A DNA stretch of 64,000 nt from Shimia sp049116215 (GTDB lineage: Bacteria; Pseudomonadota; Alphaproteobacteria; Rhodobacterales; Rhodobacteraceae): the NCBI RefSeq assembly GCF_049116215.1, contig NZ_JAGDZB010000001.1:1054001-1118000 (forward strand), given 5' to 3'. Of the stretch, positions 61,275 to 64,000 are shown piece by piece. Within the stretch, counting starts at the first letter, position 1; each line of letters starts with the position of its first letter. Both the position numbers and the translations under genes were made by a program. Under the pieces are notes generated by a model. It did no database searches, was not told where the DNA came from, and was given only the letters and a program-made list of their open reading frames with translations.

Positions 61275-61297
61275 CCCGCACCGTCCTGAAAATAGAG

Positions 61298-61331
61298 AGG
61301 CCGTCCAAGTTGGGCGGCCTTTTGTTTTTTG
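61298..61331 (+). terminator. Rho-independent terminator of the efflux operon
   Basis: AGGCCGTCC (61298-61306) pairs with GGGCGGCCT (61312-61320) around AAGTT, followed by TTTTGTTTTTT. It ends the MarR-adaptor-pump unit. Confidence 0.85.
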
Positions 61332-61443
61332 CGCTAAGCTGGCATAGGGGCGGTCCCGGCCCGCCAGCGGGCATAGGCACAAGACAAAGATATGTTGCGC
61401 AGCAGTTTGACAGTGATGGCAAAGCAGAGACAGGAGGCACGCC

Positions 61444-62037
61444 GTGTTCCTTCCTGATGCCCCTTTGCCGGATGGCCTGTTTCGTTTCATCGCGTTGGAT
61501 GTGGAAACCGCCAACCGTGATGCCGCCTCGATCAGCCAGATTGGCTTGGCTTGCGTCCGCCGTGATGGCGGGATTGAGACGTTTGCCACCTACATCAACC
61601 CGGATCAGGATTTTGCCTCGTTCAACACCGAGCTGACAGGGATCGATGCAGCCACTGTTCGGCATGCGCCCACCTTTGCTGAGGCGTGGCCAAAGATGCT
61701 GCCGCTGTTGTCCCGAAACTTGATGGTGCAGCACAGCGGGTTTGACCAGAAAGCCATCACCGCCGCCTGTCGTGCGGCAGGGCTAAATGGGCCAAAGATG
61801 GAATGGGCCGATAGTGTGAAGATCGCGCGCAAAGCCTGGCCCGAGTTTCGCGGCAACGGTGGACATGGGCTGGGGCACCTGAAAAAAGCGCTGGGGCTTG
61901 AATTTCATCACCATGACGCGGGTGAAGATGCGCGGGCCGCGGCAGAGGTGGTGCTTTTGGCTGAGGAACGGTTGAAGTGTCCCATCGAAGACATCACCGG
62001 CAAGATCAAACACCTGCAGCTGACGTTTGAATTCTGA
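61444..62037 (+). CDS. DnaQ-like 3'-5' exonuclease
   Basis: A 197-residue DEDDh exonuclease. The first motif is D19-V-E21 in ALDVETANRD; later QHSGFDQKAI and HHHDAGEDARAAAEV carry the remaining acidic residues and histidine. The start is GTG 61444 behind AGGAGG. The fold is that of the proofreading epsilon subunit, but it is short and stands alone, so a repair or RNA role is possible. It converges on pcaB with 12 bases between stop codons. Confidence 0.88.
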   Translation: MFLPDAPLPDGLFRFIALDVETANRDAASISQIGLACVRRDGGIETFATYINPDQDFASFNTELTGIDAATVRHAPTFAEAWPKMLPLLSRNLMVQHSGFDQKAITAACRAAGLNGPKMEWADSVKIARKAWPEFRGNGGHGLGHLKKALGLEFHHHDAGEDARAAAEVVLLAEERLKCPIEDITGKIKHLQLTFEF

Positions 62038-62049
62038 GACTTAAATGTC

Positions 62050-63117
62050 TTAAAGCGAGGATTGCCCCATGCTTTCAATGCTTTGGAGGAGGCTGTCTGC
62101 GTGACGTAAGGCCGAGGCGGTGGTGGTGACCATCGTAGGCAAGACCATCCATTCCAGAGACCACGCGCCGCCGGAGCGCTCTTGTTCATGCACCAAAGCG
62201 TGATGCATGGCGGGCAGCTGCGTGGCGTTGTAGCGCGCCAATGTGACCAGCAATTCGGCCCGCACCGGGTTTTGTTTGTGTGGCATGGCGGAGCTTGAGC
62301 CGCCGCCGGAGAACTTCACCTCATCCACGCCTTGCTGCGCCATCAGCGTGAGGTCTTGACCCATTTTTCCCAAGCTGCCGGTGACCATGGAAAGCCAGTT
62401 GGCGTACTCGGTCAGGCTCTCGCGCGTGGCATGCCAGGCGCGGTCTGGATTGGAGAGGCTGAGCCTTTTGGCCAAGGCGGTGGCAACGGCATCACCATGT
62501 GGCGCAAGGCTGGCGCGGTTGCCCACAGGGCCGCCAAATTGCAAGGCTTCCACTTGCGGTCGTAGCGCTTTGAGAAGGTTTGCGTGGGACGTCAGCGGGC
62601 TGCGCCAGGTGCCGATGCGGTCTGATACCGAAATTGGCAGAGCGGCCTGCATGCGGGTGCGGCCCATGATTGTGGCCTCGCCCCACTTGGAATCGAGCGC
62701 GTCGAGCGCTGTCAGCACATCCGCGAGCCGCGCCTCAAACCGCAGGTTGGCATCGCGTAGGATCAGTGAAACCGCCGTGTCGATCAGGTCCTGACTGGTG
62801 GCACCGGTGTGGATGGCTGGGAGTGCCGCGGGTCGCGCGTGGGCTTTGAGTTGGCGGACAAACTCGGGCACGGGCAGGCCGTCCTGCACCACATGTGTGG
62901 CAATCTTAGGAAGGTCCGGCTGGAAGCTTTTAATGTCTGCCACGGCCATAGCCGCAACTGTGTGATCTACCACACCCGCCTCTGCGAGCGCCTCGGCCAA
63001 GGCCCGTTCAAATTGGGTAAACCCGTCGACAAACCGCGACGTGTCCCACAGCGCCTCGCTCTCTGGATCAGAGAACAACGGGCCAAACAAATGAGATGCG
63101 TGGGTGAGAGGGTTCAT
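62050..63117 (-). CDS. pcaB: 3-carboxy-cis,cis-muconate cycloisomerase (PcaB) family
   Basis: A 355-residue fumarase/aspartase-fold enzyme. The superfamily signature GSSSAMPHKQNP is intact; HTGATSQDLIDTA and GGPVGNRASLAPHG match PcaB closely. In the protocatechuate branch it turns 3-carboxymuconate into carboxymuconolactone. It is 12 bases downstream of the BKACE gene, both on the minus strand. Other pca genes are not in the window, so the rest of the pathway may be left of the cut or elsewhere. Confidence 0.9.
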   Translation of the reverse strand: MNPLTHASHLFGPLFSDPESEALWDTSRFVDGFTQFERALAEALAEAGVVDHTVAAMAVADIKSFQPDLPKIATHVVQDGLPVPEFVRQLKAHARPAALPAIHTGATSQDLIDTAVSLILRDANLRFEARLADVLTALDALDSKWGEATIMGRTRMQAALPISVSDRIGTWRSPLTSHANLLKALRPQVEALQFGGPVGNRASLAPHGDAVATALAKRLSLSNPDRAWHATRESLTEYANWLSMVTGSLGKMGQDLTLMAQQGVDEVKFSGGGSSSAMPHKQNPVRAELLVTLARYNATQLPAMHHALVHEQERSGGAWSLEWMVLPTMVTTTASALRHADSLLQSIESMGQSSL

Positions 63118-63129
63118 GGTCAGGTTCGA

Positions 63130-63963
63130 TCAGGTTGTGGCGCGCAGGCCAAGGATTTTGCGCGCTTGCGCAGGCGTCGCCACAGACCGCTCGTATTTCT
63201 CACACAGCTCAGCGGCGCGGGCGATCAGGGCGGCATTGGAGGGCGCCAGAGAGTTGCGGTCCAGACGCACGTTGTCTTCCAGACCGGCCCGTGTGTGGCC
63301 GCCTGCGGCAATGGCCCATTCGTTCACGGTGATCTGCGCCGCGCCAATGCCCGCCGCGCACCATTCGGCGTTGGGCGCGCGTTCCTGCATGATCTTCACG
63401 TAGAACTCAAACACTTCACGATCCACCGGCATGGCGTTTTTCACGCCCATGACAAACTGCACATAAAGCTGGCCATAAAGCCTGCCCGCCTCATGATGAC
63501 GGATGGCTTGCAGGATGTGGCTCAGGTCAAAGGCTTCGATTTCCGGCGTGATTTCGTGAGCTTGCATTTCGCTGGACAGCCAGGAAATCAGCTCTGGCGG
63601 GTTTTCGTAGACCCGCGTCGGGAAGTTGTTGGAGCCGACAGAGAGCGAAGCCATGTCAGGGCGCAACGGCAACATGCCACCGCGCGCTTGGCCCGCGCCA
63701 GAGCGTCCACCTGTGGAGAATTGGATGATCACGCCGGGGCAGTGTTTTTCTAACCCCTCTTTGAGCAGGGCAAACTTCGCCGGATCGCTGGACGGCGTTT
63801 CATCATCGTTGCGCACATGGGCGTGGATGATCGATGCGCCTGCCTCGACAGCTGCGTGACTGCTTTCAATCTGCTCGCTGACCGTCGTCGGCACAGCAGG
63901 ATTGTCCGCCTTGGTTGGCACGGAACCGGTGATGGCGCAGCACAGGATGCAGGGTTTGCTCAT
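63130..63963 (-). CDS. Beta-keto acid cleavage enzyme (BKACE, DUF849)
   Basis: A 277-residue zinc TIM-barrel enzyme. The metal motif is IIHAHVR (H47, H49, R51), and later blocks such as LSVGSNNFPTRVYENPPEL and AAGGHTRAGLEDNV match the family. BKACE enzymes cleave a beta-keto acid with acetyl-CoA to give acetoacetate and a new acyl-CoA. Next to PcaB, a beta-ketoadipate-like substrate is a fair guess, not proven. Start ATG 63963; the binding site is weak. The promoter should lie at or beyond the window edge. Confidence 0.9.
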   Translation of the reverse strand: MSKPCILCCAITGSVPTKADNPAVPTTVSEQIESSHAAVEAGASIIHAHVRNDDETPSSDPAKFALLKEGLEKHCPGVIIQFSTGGRSGAGQARGGMLPLRPDMASLSVGSNNFPTRVYENPPELISWLSSEMQAHEITPEIEAFDLSHILQAIRHHEAGRLYGQLYVQFVMGVKNAMPVDREVFEFYVKIMQERAPNAEWCAAGIGAAQITVNEWAIAAGGHTRAGLEDNVRLDRNSLAPSNAALIARAAELCEKYERSVATPAQARKILGLRATT

Positions 63964-64000
63964 GGTGATCTCGATTTATGGTACTCGCCATAGAGATGGC

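Noticed and set aside
63977..63992. TATGG-TACTCG-CCATA palindrome before the BKACE gene
   Set aside because: Only five-base arms at the window edge; too weak to call without the upstream sequence.

Overview
The window looks like a chromosome segment from an alphaproteobacterium of the family Rhodobacteraceae, most likely the Roseobacter group. The cytochrome bc1 operon matches Rhodobacter down to residue numbering of the Rieske and heme ligands. The hook/P-ring flagellar genes, the 41-residue L36 protein, a UMF1-type transporter, apple-domain alpha-2-macroglobulin beside PBP1C and the BKACE/PcaB pair fit the same group. The species cannot be named from the sequence. I see no integrase, transposase, prophage, CRISPR array or rRNA. 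Most of the window is ordinary core genome at roughly 60% GC, with one visibly AT-richer repeat-protein gene.

Layout. 1-4107: end of a partial gene, a LysR regulator, then petABC with a terminator. 4179-5475: an outer-membrane beta-barrel candidate, rpmJ and tRNA-Val(GAC). 5476-10684: an N-formylglutamate amidohydrolase, then NAD salvage genes pncA and pncB with a membrane hybrid histidine kinase between them. 10681-14391: an alpha/beta hydrolase divergent from an HxlR regulator with three related palindromes between them, then a kinase plus class-III aminotransferase-fold pair resembling the hydroxylysine/ethanolamine kinase-phospholyase route. 14459-20110: arfB, a VUT/YhhQ queuosine-precursor transporter, a run of minus-strand envelope genes (phytase-like protein, MepA, MFS transporter), a thioesterase and YggT.

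20192-32835: recQ, yaaA, a second hybrid kinase, and the large alpha-2-macroglobulin coupled to pbpC (periplasmic defence and peptidoglycan repair). 33053-37513: a beta-ketothiolase, an XRE-cupin regulator, and the threonine-degradation operon kbl-tdh, whose Tdh lacks the structural-zinc cysteines. 37658-41717: a 749-residue membrane protein with 49-residue repeats, small genes, a GNAT enzyme and a TetR regulator. 41724-46975: tamA-tamB. 47161-53830: plsC, a MotB-like stator gene, and flgE-flgK-flgL-flgI. The flgE leader can fold into a long hairpin that buries its own ribosome-binding site and start codon. 54137-61274: a third hybrid kinase (sister of the first) and a MarR-controlled RND efflux operon. 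61444-63963: a DnaQ-like exonuclease and a BKACE-PcaB operon.

The strongest candidates for something undescribed are the structured flgE leader, the 49-residue repeat protein, the palindromes between the hydrolase and its HxlR regulator, the kinase/phospholyase pair, and the zinc-less threonine dehydrogenase. None of these was tested by database search or folding software. All structures were read by eye.
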